This document shows, one piece after another, positions 8,139 through 19,068 of a DNA stretch of 64,000 nt. Source of the DNA: Streptomyces sp. LUP30 (lineage in GTDB: Bacteria; Actinomycetota; Actinomycetes; Streptomycetales; Streptomycetaceae); contig NZ_MJAJ01000022.1 in NCBI RefSeq assembly GCF_001746365.1, positions 60,193 through 124,192 of the forward strand, written 5' to 3'. A program made the translations under genes and the position numbers. Position 1 is the stretch's first letter. The number at the start of each line of letters is the position of its first letter. The notes beneath the pieces are model-generated. The model saw only the letters and a list, made by a program, of their open reading frames with translations. It was not told the DNA's origin and did not search any database.

Positions 8139-8975
8139 CTAGCGCTTCTTGTTCGTCTTGCGGCGGCGGACGATGTACTTGTTCGAAGCCTTCTTCGGCG
8201 AACGAGTACGACCCTCCTTCTGACCCCAGGGGCTGACCGGGTGGCGACCACCGGAGGTCTTGCCCTCACCACCACCGTGGGGGTGGTCAACCGGGTTCAT
8301 CGCCACACCGCGAACGGTCGGGCGGACGCCCAGCCAGCGCTTACGGCCGGCCTTGCCCCAGTTGATGTTGCTCTGCTCGGCGTTGCCGACCTCGCCGACC
8401 GTGGCGCGGCAGCGCTGGTCGACCAGGCGGATCTCACCGGACGGCATACGAAGGTGGGCCATCGAGCCCTCCTTCGCGAGCAGCTGCACGGAGGCGCCTG
8501 CGGAGCGGGCGAACTTGGCGCCGCCACCGGGACGGAGCTCGATCGCGTGGATCGTGGTACCGACCGGGATGTTGCGGATCGCCAGGTTGTTGCCCGGCTT
8601 GATGTCGGCCCCGGGACCGTTCTCGACGCGGTCACCCTGCTGCAGGTTGCGCGGGGCGAGGATGTAGCGCTTCTCGCCGTCCGCGTAGTGCAGCAGCGCG
8701 ATGCGCGCGGTGCGGTTGGGGTCGTACTCGATGTGCGCGACCTTCGCCGGCACGCCGTCCTTGTCGTGACGACGGAAGTCGATCACTCGGTAGGCGCGCT
8801 TGTGTCCGCCACCCTGGTGGCGAACGGTCACACGACCGGCGTTGTTACGGCCGCCCTTGCTGTGCAGCGGGCGGACCAGCGACTTCTCCGGCGTGGACCG
8901 CGTGACCTCGACGAAGTCGGCGACGCTGGAGCCACGACGGCCCGGCGTAGTCGGCTTGTACTTGCGGATTCCCAT
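8139..8975 (-). CDS. rplB: 50S ribosomal protein L2
   Basis: Near the peptidyl-transferase centre and needed for subunit joining. The 278 residues start MGIRKYKPTTPGRRGSSVAD and contain the C-terminal signature RPTVRGVAMNPVDHPHGGGE with its conserved histidine region. Standard length, 40 bp after rplW. Confidence 0.99.
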   Translation of the reverse strand: MGIRKYKPTTPGRRGSSVADFVEVTRSTPEKSLVRPLHSKGGRNNAGRVTVRHQGGGHKRAYRVIDFRRHDKDGVPAKVAHIEYDPNRTARIALLHYADGEKRYILAPRNLQQGDRVENGPGADIKPGNNLAIRNIPVGTTIHAIELRPGGGAKFARSAGASVQLLAKEGSMAHLRMPSGEIRLVDQRCRATVGEVGNAEQSNINWGKAGRKRWLGVRPTVRGVAMNPVDHPHGGGEGKTSGGRHPVSPWGQKEGRTRSPKKASNKYIVRRRKTNKKR

Positions 8976-9015
8976 TATTCAGTCCTCGTCCGATATCGGA
9001 CGATCCGGACCGCCC

Positions 9016-9435
9016 TTAGGCGGTCGGACCGCCGAAGATGTCGATACGGTCGCCCTCAGCAAGGGTCACGATCGCTCGCTTCGTGCCCGCGCGCTGACCG
9101 AAACCGGTCTTGGTGCGCTTGCGCTTGCCGATGCGGTTGATCGTGTTGACCCCGGTGACCTTGACCGAGAAGACCGCCTGGACGGCCTGCTTGATCTGGG
9201 TCTTGTTGGCGTTCGGGTCGACGATGAACGTGTACTTGTTCTCGTCGAGGAGCGCGTAGCTCTTCTCCGACACGACCGGCTTCAGCAGGACGTCACGGGG
9301 GTCCGTGTACGACTTGCTGGGCGCGGTGATGACGGTGTTCTTGCCCTCGGCCTCGTGGCGCTTCGCCTTGGCGACGCGCGCGGCCTTGGCGGCCTTGGCC
9401 GCCTTGGAGGCGATGCTCGGGTGACGCGTAGCCAT
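9016..9435 (-). CDS. rplW: 50S ribosomal protein L23
   Basis: Exit-site protein that docks trigger factor and SRP. It has 139 residues. The first 40 or so form an Ala/Lys-rich extension typical of Streptomyces (SKAAKAAKAARVAKAKRHEA), followed by the L23 fold (DVLLKPVVSEKSYALLDENK ... KRKRTKTGFGQRAGTKRAIV). ATG overlaps the rplD stop by one base. Confidence 0.98.
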   Translation of the reverse strand: MATRHPSIASKAAKAAKAARVAKAKRHEAEGKNTVITAPSKSYTDPRDVLLKPVVSEKSYALLDENKYTFIVDPNANKTQIKQAVQAVFSVKVTGVNTINRIGKRKRTKTGFGQRAGTKRAIVTLAEGDRIDIFGGPTA

Positions 9436-10094
9436 CAGGCGTCACTCCCTTCGGTGTCGTTGGCCTTGTTCGGGCCGGACACGAAGGACTCAAGAGCGGC
9501 CTGGGTGAAGACCACGTCGTCCGAGACGATCACGTCGTACGTGTTCAGCTGGCCCGGCTCCAGGATGTGCACCTGGGGCAGGTTGCGGGCGGACAGCCAC
9601 GCGGCCTCGTCGGCGCGGTCGACGACCAGGAGCAGGTTCTTGCGCTCCGAGATCTTGCCGAACAGCGAGCGAGCGGCCTTCGTGGAGGGGGTCTCGCCCT
9701 CGATCACGCCGGAGACGACGTGAATGCGGTTGTGGCGGGCCCGGTCGGTGAGGGCGTGACGCAGAGCGGCAGCCTTCATCTTCTTCGGGGTCCGCTGCGA
9801 GTAGTCACGCGGCTGCGGGCCGTGGACGACGCCACCGCCGGCGAACTGCGGCGCGCGGGTCGAGCCCTGGCGCGCACGGCCGGTGCCCTTCTGACGGTAA
9901 GGCTTCTTACCGCCACCGCGAACCTCGCCGCGGGTCTTGGTCTTGTGGGTGCCCTGACGGGCAGCCGCGTTCTGCGCGACGACGACCTGGTGGATCAGCG
10001 GGATGCTGATCTTCTCCACGCCGAAGATCTCCGCGGGGAGCTCGACGCTACCGGTCTTCTCGCCTGCAGGCGAAAGGATGTCAACAGTGCTCAT
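9435..10094 (-). CDS. rplD: 50S ribosomal protein L4
   Basis: Tunnel protein, and autogenous regulator of the S10 operon in E. coli; that role is not shown for actinobacteria. The 219 residues include the extended loop with KTRGEVRGGGKKPYRQKGTG followed by RARQGSTRAPQFAGGGVVHG, the L4 hallmark. It lies 8 bp after rplC and overlaps rplW by one base. Confidence 0.99.
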   Translation of the reverse strand: MSTVDILSPAGEKTGSVELPAEIFGVEKISIPLIHQVVVAQNAAARQGTHKTKTRGEVRGGGKKPYRQKGTGRARQGSTRAPQFAGGGVVHGPQPRDYSQRTPKKMKAAALRHALTDRARHNRIHVVSGVIEGETPSTKAARSLFGKISERKNLLLVVDRADEAAWLSARNLPQVHILEPGQLNTYDVIVSDDVVFTQAALESFVSGPNKANDTEGSDA

Positions 10095-10102
10095 CGGTTA
10101 CC

Positions 10103-10747
10103 TCAGGCCCCCTTGGCCGCGGTGCGGACCAGGACGAGGCCGCCGTTCGGACCGGGGACAGCGCCCTTGATGAGCAGCAGACCCTTCTCCGCGTCAACGG
10201 CGTGGACGGTCAGGTTCTGGGTGGTGACACGCTCGTTGCCCATGCGACCCGCCATGCGGAGGCCCTTGAACACGCGGCCCGGGGTGGCGCAGCCACCGAT
10301 GGAACCGGGCGAGCGGTGCTTGCGCTGGGTGCCGTGACCGGCGCCGAGGCCCTTGAAGTTGTGACGCTTCATGACACCGGCGAAGCCCTTGCCCTTGCTC
10401 TTGCCGGTCACGTCGACCTTCACGCCGGCCTCGAAGACCTCGGCGGTGATTTCCTGACCGAGCGTGTACTCGGCGGCATCGGCCGTCCGGATCTCGACGA
10501 GGTGGCGACGGGGCGTGACGTCGGCCTTGGCGAAGTGGCCCTTGAGGGGCTTGTTCACCTTGCGCGGGTCGATCTCGCCGAAGGCGATCTGGACCGACTC
10601 GTAGCCGTCACTGTCGTTCGTGCGGACCTGGGTCACGACGTTGGGGCCGGCCTTGACGACGGTGACGGGAACAACGCGGTTGTTCTCGTCCCACACCTGC
10701 GTCATGCCGAGCTTCTCGCCCAGGATGCCCTTGATCTGCTTAGCCAT
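10103..10747 (-). CDS. rplC: 50S ribosomal protein L3
   Basis: Assembly initiator whose loop reaches the peptidyl-transferase centre. The 214 residues begin MAKQIKGILGEKLGMTQVWD and contain the signature KGKGFAGVMKRHNFKGLGAG. It lies 17 bp after rpsJ. Confidence 0.99.
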   Translation of the reverse strand: MAKQIKGILGEKLGMTQVWDENNRVVPVTVVKAGPNVVTQVRTNDSDGYESVQIAFGEIDPRKVNKPLKGHFAKADVTPRRHLVEIRTADAAEYTLGQEITAEVFEAGVKVDVTGKSKGKGFAGVMKRHNFKGLGAGHGTQRKHRSPGSIGGCATPGRVFKGLRMAGRMGNERVTTQNLTVHAVDAEKGLLLIKGAVPGPNGGLVLVRTAAKGA

Positions 10748-10764
10748 TCTCAGATCACCAGCCC

Positions 10765-11073
10765 TCAGAGCTTGATCTCGATGTCGACACCGGCCGGGAG
10801 GTCGAGTCGCATCAGAGAGTCAACGGTCTTGGGAGTCGGGTCGAGAATGTCGATCAGGCGCTTGTGCGTGCGCATCTCGAAGTGCTCGCGCGAGTCCTTG
10901 TACTTGTGCGGCGACTTGATGACGCAGTACACGTTCTTCTCAGTGGGCAGCGGCACCGGGCCCGCGACCGACGCACCAGTACGCGTCACCGTCTCGACGA
11001 TCTTCTTCGCCGAGCTGTCGATGACCTCGTGGTCGTAGGCCTTGAGCCGGATGCGGATCTTCTGTCCCGCCAT
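10765..11073 (-). CDS. rpsJ: 30S ribosomal protein S10 (NusE)
   Basis: Small-subunit head protein that also partners NusB in antitermination. The 102 residues begin MAGQKIRIRLKAYDHEVID and contain the signature AGPVPLPTEKNVYCVIKSPH. First gene of the S10 block. It follows a leader of roughly 370-380 nt, if the predicted promoter at 11458-11485 is used, and the leader carries the element shared with rpsL. Confidence 0.99.
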   Translation of the reverse strand: MAGQKIRIRLKAYDHEVIDSSAKKIVETVTRTGASVAGPVPLPTEKNVYCVIKSPHKYKDSREHFEMRTHKRLIDILDPTPKTVDSLMRLDLPAGVDIEIKL

Positions 11074-11137
11074 GGCTACTCAGTAGTCCTGTCTCTTCTA
11101 ACGCTCTGGAACCAGATGGCCCGTTCGCTTCGTCTCT

Positions 11138-11162
11138 CCGACCCACGCGGTCGGGTGTGTCG
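11138..11162 (-). promoter_or_regulatory. 25-nt leader element shared by rpsJ and rpsL
   Basis: An exact 25-nt sequence occurs here and at 18863-18887, in the same orientation and at a similar distance before the start codon (65-89 nt for rpsJ, 52-76 nt for rpsL). On the transcript it can fold as CCGACC - GCGTG - GGTCGG. Its identity across two r-protein operons suggests a shared RNA or protein binding site. Confidence 0.7.
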
Positions 11163-11457
11163 CGCCCTCACCGACACAGATGCCCCTTGTTCGAACATCC
11201 CTGCTGGGAAAGCACGGCCCTTCCGGAACCGCAAGCCGAGGACGAAAGGTCCACCGGGTGCCTGGTCGGCGCCGCACTGACACTTCCCGAAAGATTCCCG
11301 TACGTCCGCCCCAGCGCTGCCATCAGGCAGTTAGGGCGACGAGTACTGTGGGACTCGCTTCCGGTCCTCCCGGCGGGAGGCGCGCAGCATCAACACTCGA
11401 CCGAGCAACTCCGACAGTCTGCCATATGGGGCAGGGGCCTGGCCAATCGAGCCGGAG

Positions 11458-11485
11458 AGAATACCCCGGACGTGACGCAGGTCAA
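11458..11485 (-). promoter_or_regulatory. Predicted housekeeping-sigma promoter of the S10 operon
   Basis: Reading the minus strand: -35 TTGACC, 16-bp spacer, -10 TATTCT. This fits a HrdB-type promoter and would give a leader of about 375 nt before rpsJ. I saw no coding frame in the 573 bp between rpsJ and the DUF397 gene (11074-11646). Confidence 0.7.
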
Positions 11486-11646
11486 ACGCGGAGCACGGCG
11501 AGCCGCGGCCGGCGGCCTCCACCTGAGCGCTTCACCCATACGGACCGGGCCCGCACATGAGTACGTACGCCGGCGTCGGAAAGCTCCGCATCCTGGCGGC
11601 CACGGCGGCCCCGCTGATCACGCTTCCGCCCGTGGGGCTCCTGCTG

Positions 11647-11859
11647 CTACTGGCCGCTCCGCTGTCCGGCTGACGCGTACGCCACGAACTCGGTCCAGAC
11701 GGCCGAGGCGACATGGAAGGTGGGACCGCCGTCCGGGTGCTTGCTGTCCCGCACGTGGACGGCGGCGGGGGCGGTCGCCACTTCGACGCAGGAGTCCCCT
11801 TCAGGGCCGTCGCTGTAGGTGCTCTTGAACCACGCCAGGTGGTCGGCCTCACGGGTCAT
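11647..11859 (-). CDS. DUF397 domain protein
   Basis: A 70-residue protein of the DUF397 family: WFKSTYSDGPEGDSCVEVA at the N-terminus, then VHVRDSKHPDGGPTFHV and AVWTEFVAYA. Such proteins are abundant in Streptomyces and are normally encoded next to a helix-turn-helix regulator of the WhiJ type, as here. The ATG at 11859 overlaps the regulator stop by 4 nt (ATGA), so the two are probably made together. In characterised cases the small protein is thought to antagonise the regulator; that is inference for this pair. Confidence 0.93.
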   Translation of the reverse strand: MTREADHLAWFKSTYSDGPEGDSCVEVATAPAAVHVRDSKHPDGGPTFHVASAVWTEFVAYASAGQRSGQ

Positions 11860-12731
11860 GTCTCTCCCAGCAGTTGCTCGATGAAGGCCAGCGACTCCCG
11901 CGGCGAGAGAGCCTGAGCCCTGATGGTGCTGTATCGCAGTTCGAGGACGCGGAGTTGCTTCGGATCGGAGGTCGGGCGGCCGTTGAAGGCTCCATCGGAG
12001 CGCCCAACCGTCGTACCGTCCTCGAACTTCAGCACCTCGATCTTGCCGCTCAGCCCAGGATGGGCGCCGGAGTCCGTCGGCATCACCTGAAGCGTGACGT
12101 TGCGCACCACCGCCACTTCCAGCAGGTGTTCGAGCTGCTGACGCCACACCATTGTGCCTCCAACCTTTCGGCAGAGGGTCACCTCTTCCTGGACGAAGCT
12201 GAGCATCGGCACCGGGTCGCGCTCGAAGATCGACTTGCGGGCCATTCGAGCGGCCACGAGGCGCTCCAACTCCGCATCCGTGTAGGCGGACTGGGACACC
12301 TCGAACAGGGCACGGGCATGCTCCGGTGTCTGCAACAGGCCATGGATGCTGAGGCCGACGTACACCCCCATCTCGACGGCCTTGGCTTCCAACTCCGCCA
12401 GTTCCCGCACCTTCTTCGGGTACTGGACCTTCTTCACGTCCTCGTTCATCGCCGAGAGCAGGCCGCCCGCTCCGAGGATCTCGTCCGCCCTGTCCAGGTA
12501 CTCGGACCTCGGGATCCTCTTGCCGCCCTCGATCTTGTAGACCATGTCCTCGCCGTACCCCACGGCCACCGCGAAGTCGGCGACCCGCATCCCGACCGCC
12601 TCCCGGCGCAGCCTCAGCTGGCGGCCCACCGTGGCCACGACCGCGACGCCCCACTCGTCGTCCGGGTCCACCTCCCAGCCCGGCTCGTCCGTCTCGTCCG
12701 TGAGCCGTACCGCCTGCCCGTCGACCGACAT
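11856..12731 (-). CDS. XRE-family transcriptional regulator with DUF5753 domain (WhiJ-like)
   Basis: A 291-residue DNA-binding regulator. A helix-turn-helix occupies about residues 30-90 (GRQLRLRREAVGMRVADFAV ... DMVYKIEGGKRIPR). The rest matches the DUF5753 domain, with the typical GLLQTPEHARALF segment and the C-terminal FIEQLLGE. The start at 12731 (MSVDGQAVRLTDETDEPG) has a GGAGG site; the frame is open further upstream without conservation. It is coupled to the DUF397 gene and divergent from an ATPase gene, the standard layout of WhiJ-type developmental loci. Confidence 0.92.
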   Translation of the reverse strand: MSVDGQAVRLTDETDEPGWEVDPDDEWGVAVVATVGRQLRLRREAVGMRVADFAVAVGYGEDMVYKIEGGKRIPRSEYLDRADEILGAGGLLSAMNEDVKKVQYPKKVRELAELEAKAVEMGVYVGLSIHGLLQTPEHARALFEVSQSAYTDAELERLVAARMARKSIFERDPVPMLSFVQEEVTLCRKVGGTMVWRQQLEHLLEVAVVRNVTLQVMPTDSGAHPGLSGKIEVLKFEDGTTVGRSDGAFNGRPTSDPKQLRVLELRYSTIRAQALSPRESLAFIEQLLGET

Positions 12732-12801
12732 CCCCGCACCCCTCCGTCGTCCGTCCGCCGTCCGCCGTCGACAGGCCCGGACAAGACCGGACACGGGGCG
12801 G

Positions 12802-12833
12802 ACAGTGACTCTACGCAACCGCGTTGTCACTGT
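12802..12833. promoter_or_regulatory. Inverted repeat in a divergent promoter region
   Basis: Perfect 8-bp arms ACAGTGAC / GTCACTGT separated by 16 bp lie between the divergent regulator and ATPase genes. The position and symmetry fit an operator for the XRE-type regulator. Confidence 0.55.
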
Positions 12834-12866
12834 TCACGGTACGCATGCATCGCCACTCTGAGTCAC

Positions 12867-13355
12867 GTGATTCGAGAAACCCCTCAACTCCACTCCCCCG
12901 TCCGCAACTTCGACGTGCGCCTTTCGGCCACGCCCCGCGGGGCCCGACTGGCCCGTCTGCTCGCCACCGAGCAACTCCGCGCCTGGGGGCTGCCGATGGA
13001 CCCGGCGGCCCACATCGTCGCGGAGCTGGCGGCCAACGCCGTGACCCACGGACGCGTCCCGGGACGCGATTTCCAGCTGCTCCTCTACGTCGTCGGGGAC
13101 GTCCTGCGCATCGAGGTGACGGACACGCGAGGTGACCGGACGCCGTACGTCCGACCGGCCTCCCAAGATCCGGGAGACGGCGAGTCGGGCCGCGGACTGC
13201 TTCTCGTGGACGCGCTCTGCGACCGCTGGGGAGTGACCGAGGGGCGGCGGCCACGGAAGACGGTCTGGGCGGAGATCCGGATGTCTCAGGCACCGGAACC
13301 CGGTTCTCCGAACTTCGGTGGCAGGGGCGGTCTTTCCCAAGTACCACCGGGGTGA
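12867..13355 (+). CDS. ATP-binding protein, anti-sigma (SpoIIAB/RsbW-like) HATPase
   Basis: A 162-residue GHKL-type ATPase-domain protein. The N box is IVAELAANAVTHGR, the G1-like segment is LRIEVTDTRGDRTP, and GESGRGLLLVDALCDRWG forms the G2 region. Such stand-alone HATPase proteins act as anti-sigma or regulatory kinases and are the third partner of WhiJ / DUF397 loci. The start GTG at 12867 is the best in-frame codon just before the conserved FDVRLSATPRGARLARLL; I see no good ribosome site, so the start is uncertain. It lies 135 bp from the divergent regulator. Confidence 0.88.
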   Translation: MIRETPQLHSPVRNFDVRLSATPRGARLARLLATEQLRAWGLPMDPAAHIVAELAANAVTHGRVPGRDFQLLLYVVGDVLRIEVTDTRGDRTPYVRPASQDPGDGESGRGLLLVDALCDRWGVTEGRRPRKTVWAEIRMSQAPEPGSPNFGGRGGLSQVPPG

Positions 13356-13859
13356 AATGACCCCGCCAAGCCCCACCCCTCCCTCCCGTGGCGCACACTC
13401 TGCACATCCGGTCGCTGCCCAAGGGCGCCCGGGTAGACATCAAGACCCTCACGGTCCGTTTCCCGGGAACGCGCCCGCGTCCCCGGCGGCCGGATCATCG
13501 CCCGCACGATCTCCTGCAACCGTCCAGGCCACCGGGAGCACCGCCCGGCAGCGACCGCGTTCCCGCGAAACGCCCGGCAGCGCCCCGCAAGGCCCTCCCG
13601 CGGTACCGCGGCCCCGCGTACCCGGCTCCGGCCCTCCCGCAGACCGCGACGGGCCTCCTCGTCCGCCTCCGCCGCCACGACTCGCCCGGCCCGAGCCGGA
13701 CGGTCCGCTGCGGAAACGGCCGCACAGGGCGCAGAAAGGGGCAATCCACCTGCCTCACTCGCAGCCTTGACGGCCCCTCGTCGAGGGCTCGCGCCGTGTT
13801 CCACGACACTTCACCTGACGACCACGTCAGCAGACGACTTCGACGATTCGAGTGAGCCC
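13356..13859. other. 500-bp intergenic stretch, no gene recognised
   Basis: Open frames exist on both strands, but their products are Arg/Pro-rich with no recognisable domain, as expected of non-coding high-GC DNA. I found no RNA gene here. Confidence 0.6.
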
Positions 13860-14327
13860 ATGAGCGACAACGTCCTCTCGGTGATTCCGACCGACCCGCG
13901 CTGGCAGCCGGACGAGGCCGCGGCCGACCGCGCCGCCGCGCTGCTGACCCGTCTCGTTCCCGAGGACGACGCCGGCCAGGACACGGAGATCGACGTCGAC
14001 TGGTACGACGCCGTCATGGCCGTCGACTGCGGCGAGTACCTGGAGCGGATCGGCTGCCCGCGGTGCGGGGAGACCGTCTCGGACCTCTGGTACGGCGATC
14101 TCCTGGAGGCGCACGGCGACGAGGGTTTCGTGACCCTCGACGTGGAGGTCCCGTGTTGCGGGGCGGCCACCTCGCTGGACGCCCTGGAGTACGACCGGGC
14201 CTGCGGCTTCGCCCGTTTCGAGATCGCCGTATGGAATCCGGACCGGGAGCCGCTCGACGACGATGAGCTGGCCGATCTCGGCAAGGCGCTCGGGCATCCG
14301 GTGCGGCAGATCCTCGCCCGCATCTGA
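13860..14327 (+). CDS. Conserved acidic hypothetical protein
   Basis: 155 residues, strongly acidic, with no membrane segment. CPRCGE at about 63-68 and a later PCCG could bind zinc; the rest reads like a soluble cytosolic protein (DVDWYDAVMAVDCGEYLERI, then VWNPDREPLDDDELADLGKA). I recognise it only as a Streptomyces-type conserved protein, not a function. The start ATG at 13860 gives MSDNVLSVIPTDPRW; the open frame continues upstream into non-conserved sequence. It is convergent with tuf, and both share the hairpin at 14361-14396. Confidence 0.8.
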   Translation: MSDNVLSVIPTDPRWQPDEAAADRAAALLTRLVPEDDAGQDTEIDVDWYDAVMAVDCGEYLERIGCPRCGETVSDLWYGDLLEAHGDEGFVTLDVEVPCCGAATSLDALEYDRACGFARFEIAVWNPDREPLDDDELADLGKALGHPVRQILARI

Positions 14328-14360
14328 GCGCCGGCCGGCCACGAGGGTCCGGACACGACA

Positions 14361-14396
14361 AGAGGGCCCGTACGACCGGAGTCGTACGGGCCCTCT
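14361..14396. terminator. Bidirectional terminator between tuf and the convergent gene
   Basis: A perfect 16-bp stem (AGAGGGCCCGTACGAC) with loop CGGA lies between the convergent 3-prime ends of tuf and the 13860 gene. It can serve both. Confidence 0.9.
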
Positions 14397-14441
14397 CAGG
14401 TGCTCAGCTCAGGCTGGAGCTACCAGGTCGAACAACAAGAC

Positions 14442-15635
<1,194 letters not shown>

Positions 15636-15799
15636 GGGGGTCCTCCTGGAAGTGGTTCTGGAACGCCTTGCTTCATCGGCGCCAGGTGATCTTTGCTGTC
15701 AAATCCCGGGCCCGGGGCAAACACTCACGATCCTTGACGGATGCGGGTGATTGCCCCAGAGGCTCCGGAGTCAAGCCTAAAGCGTGTGAACGCGGTGCG

Positions 15800-17926
<2,127 letters not shown>

Positions 17927-17965
17927 AAGGCTTCAGTCTTCTCTCGGTCTCGATGTGGGTAGCGA

Positions 17966-18436
17966 CTACCAGCGGTAGTGCGCGAAGGCCTTGTTGGACT
18001 CGGCCATCTTGTGGGTGTCCTCGCGCTTCTTCACAGCGGCGCCGAGGCCGTTGGACGCGTCGAGAAGCTCGTTGAGCAGGCGCTCGGTCATGGTCTTCTC
18101 GCGACGGGCGCGGGAGTAGCCGACGAGCCAGCGCAGAGCAAGGGTGCTCGCGCGGCCGGGCTTGACCTCGATCGGGACCTGGTAGGTCGCACCACCGACA
18201 CGGCGGGACTTGACCTCGATGGTCGGCTTGATGTTCTCGAGAGCGCGCTTCAGCGTGATGACCGGGTCGTTGCCGGTCTTCTCGCGCAGGCCCTCCATGG
18301 CGCCGTAGACGATGCGCTCAGCGGTGGAGCGCTTGCCGTTCAGCAGCACCTTGTTGATGAGCGACGTGACAAGAGGAGAACCGTAGACCGGGTCGATGAT
18401 GACCGGGCGCTTCGGGGCAGGGCCCTTACGAGGCAT
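17966..18436 (-). CDS. rpsG: 30S ribosomal protein S7
   Basis: Head assembly initiator. The 156 residues begin MPRKGPAPKRPVIIDPVYGS, with the signature NKVLLNGKRSTAERIVYGAM and the C-terminus HKMAESNKAFAHYRW. The start is 3 bp from the rpsL stop. Confidence 0.99.
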   Translation of the reverse strand: MPRKGPAPKRPVIIDPVYGSPLVTSLINKVLLNGKRSTAERIVYGAMEGLREKTGNDPVITLKRALENIKPTIEVKSRRVGGATYQVPIEVKPGRASTLALRWLVGYSRARREKTMTERLLNELLDASNGLGAAVKKREDTHKMAESNKAFAHYRW

Positions 18437-18439
18437 TGT

Positions 18440-18811
18440 TTACTTCTCCTTCTTGGCGCCGTAGCGGCTGCGGGCCTGCTTGCGGTTCTTGACACCCTGG
18501 GTGTCGAGGGAACCACGGATGATCTTGTAGCGAACACCGGGCAGGTCCTTCACACGGCCACCACGCACGAGCACGATGGAGTGCTCCTGCAGGTTGTGTC
18601 CCTCACCCGGAATGTAAGCAGTGACCTCGATCCCGCTGGTCAGACGCACACGCGCGACCTTACGCAGGGCCGAGTTCGGCTTCTTCGGGGTGGTCGTGAA
18701 CACACGCGTGCAGACGCCGCGACGCTGGGGCGAACCCTCGAGTGCGGGCGTCTTGTTCTTCTCGACCTTGTCCTGCCGGCCCTTACGGACCAGCTGCTGG
18801 ATCGTAGGCAC
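18440..18811 (-). CDS. rpsL: 30S ribosomal protein S12
   Basis: Decoding-centre protein of 123 residues, starting at GTG 18811 (PTIQQLVRKGRQ) with a GGAGAA site. The frame continues upstream but only across the leader. Lys43 (TTTPKKPNSALRK) and Lys88 (RGGRVKDLPG) are present, the wild-type residues whose mutation gives streptomycin resistance. First gene of the str operon, with its promoter at 19007-19035. Confidence 0.99.
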   Translation of the reverse strand: MPTIQQLVRKGRQDKVEKNKTPALEGSPQRRGVCTRVFTTTPKKPNSALRKVARVRLTSGIEVTAYIPGEGHNLQEHSIVLVRGGRVKDLPGVRYKIIRGSLDTQGVKNRKQARSRYGAKKEK

Positions 18812-18862
18812 TACTTCTCCGGTTTCTGTGTGCCGAATGGTGAAGCTAACCTGGAACTTCGC

Positions 18863-18887
18863 CGACCCACGCGGTCGGGTGTGTCGG
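18863..18887 (-). promoter_or_regulatory. Second copy of the 25-nt r-protein leader element
   Basis: Identical over 25 nt to 11138-11162, in the rpsL leader, 52-76 nt before the GTG. Same potential CCGACC / GGTCGG hairpin. Confidence 0.7.
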
Positions 18888-19006
18888 ACCCGCAGACTTT
18901 CGCCGCAAAGCAGAAAGAGGCGCGGATCGCGGTGGCCACTGCTTGAGACCCGCATGCGGCTGAAGACACGCACGAGGGCCAGGGCACACCCCAGGCACAA
19001 GGTATG

Positions 19007-19035
19007 AGCGTACCTAGCGCACTGACTCCGGTCAA
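19007..19035 (-). promoter_or_regulatory. Predicted promoter of the str operon (rpsL)
   Basis: On the minus strand: -35 TTGACC, 17-bp spacer, -10 TACGCT. The leader to rpsL would be about 190 nt. Confidence 0.7.
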
Positions 19036-19068
19036 AACAGAAGCCCGGCGGTCGACACGCCGGGGTGT

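Noticed and set aside
13388..13855. Open frames between the HATPase gene and the acidic protein
   Set aside because: Arg/Pro-rich products without conserved look on either strand; treated as intergenic.
15636..15799. Definite tuf promoter
   Set aside because: TTGACA is present but the -10 match is poor, so it is only mentioned as a candidate under tuf.
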